Assembly (NCBI GenBank): GCA_022828595.1
Contig: JAKGHH010000002.1
Coordinates: 81,316,383-81,380,382 of the forward strand
DNA: 64,000 nt
From: Nelumbo lutea
Taxonomy: Eukaryota; Streptophyta; Magnoliopsida; Proteales; Nelumbonaceae
Reading direction: 5' to 3'
Part shown: positions 63,312 through 64,000 of the stretch, piece by piece
How the letters are laid out: each line of letters begins with the position of its first letter
Numbering within the stretch: position 1 is the first letter of the stretch
Translations under genes and position numbers: made by a program
The notes under the pieces: model-generated
Database searches by the model: none
The model's input: the letters and a program-made list of their open reading frames with translations, nothing else
Told to the model about the DNA's origin: nothing

Positions 63312-64000
63312 GATCCATCGACCCAGATCAATTTCTCCATCTAAAGTTCTTACTTCAATGGTTTGAAGTTGTCTCAAGTATCAAGGTAAATTTCAGCAAG
63401 ACTTTTCTATCAAAATTTTCAGCAAGAATAAACTAATCCCGATGGGAAAGATGGGCAACTAGAAGGAATTGGCAGAGATCCTTGGATGCAAGATTGGCAA
63501 GCTACCATCCACTTACCTAGGACTCCCTCTTGGTGCAAAGTGCATAGCTAAGGTCATTCTGGAAATCAAAGTACATTTCAATGGAAGCATAAACAACTCT
63601 ACCGATGAGAACATTATTATGGCTGCCCGCTTACTTTATGTCCCTGTTTCCAATGCCAGCTGCCATGATAGAAGGATTGGAGAATTGACACATAATTTCT
63701 ATGGAAAGGCTGGAGGGAGGAGAGGAAAACGATTGGTGAACAGGGAGCATGATTGTAAACCAAAAATAGCAAGTGGAATGGGGTTAAAAAGGTCGAAACA
63801 GATGAGTACACCTTTATAGGGAAATGAGTTTGGAGATTTAGTACTCAACAAACTAGGTTATGGAAGCAGATGATTGTGGAAAAGTTTCATCTGGGATTTA
63901 GGTGCATACAATGGATCCTATGGATGTTCTGTTTGGAGAGGGCTACAAAGAATTCATGCATGCCAGTTTCAAGTAAGGAATCAAATTGAATGTTGGGCCA
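63312..64000 (+). pseudogene. LINE reverse-transcriptase C-terminal fragment, runs off the window
   Basis: Reading in shifting frames: KVNFSKTFL (about 63385), then MAEILGCKIGKLPSTYLGLPLGAK (63469-63540), the RT thumb motif of plant LINEs, AARLLYVPVSNAS, and GKWVWRFSTQQTRLWKQMIVEKFH near 63820-63890. Stops and small deletions show that it is dead. The right end lies outside the window. Confidence 0.85.

Overview
The window is nuclear DNA of a flowering plant with a repeat-rich genome. The evidence is two intron-containing plant genes (MED27 and a BODYGUARD-like hydrolase), plant-type Ty1/copia, Ty3/gypsy Tat-lineage, LINE, Helitron and MITE remnants, AT-rich spacers and many microsatellites. 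The species cannot be named from the sequence. No bacterial operons, CRISPR arrays, rRNA genes or convincing tRNA genes were seen.

Gene 1, MED27 (minus strand, 3648-25272), codes for a Mediator subunit. Its 1275-nt CDS (424 aa, seven exons) is spread over 21.6 kb. Intron 1 holds a MITE and a solo copia LTR. Intron 2 (6.0 kb) holds a broken Tat-type Ty3 element, a LINE end, a MITE and a tandem duplication. Intron 3 (12.2 kb) holds a decayed copia element that was split by LINEs. All splice sites and reading phases join cleanly, so the gene looks intact despite the insertions. Gene 2 (minus strand, 45698-48029) is a four-exon, 432-aa alpha/beta hydrolase of the BODYGUARD family with an intact catalytic triad.

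Between and beside the genes lie two Tat-like Ty3 elements. Element 1 (29046-41143, minus) has gag, protease, RT, RNase H and integrase remnants, one full LTR and one truncated LTR, and a 1446-bp solo LTR inserted in gag. Element 2 (48973-55835, plus) has both LTRs and a perfect 5-bp target duplication, but has lost protease, RT and RNase H. Both elements, and the remnant in MED27 intron 2, carry an extra gene on the opposite strand between integrase and the 3' LTR. Each copy has its own TATA box; the two fuller copies resemble the putative gypsy-type transposon family and show at least part of a Transposase_28-like domain, spliced architecture and a coiled coil.

The rest is repeat matter: an inverted-repeat family (copies at 0.9 and 41.1 kb), a satellite-like array of about 165-bp units (43.7-44.8 kb), a Helitron helicase remnant beside the hydrolase gene, a CAACCCC-type minisatellite (57.5-58.2 kb), 74-bp tandem repeats (58.9-59.1 kb), a compound MITE (63.0-63.3 kb) and a LINE running off the right edge.
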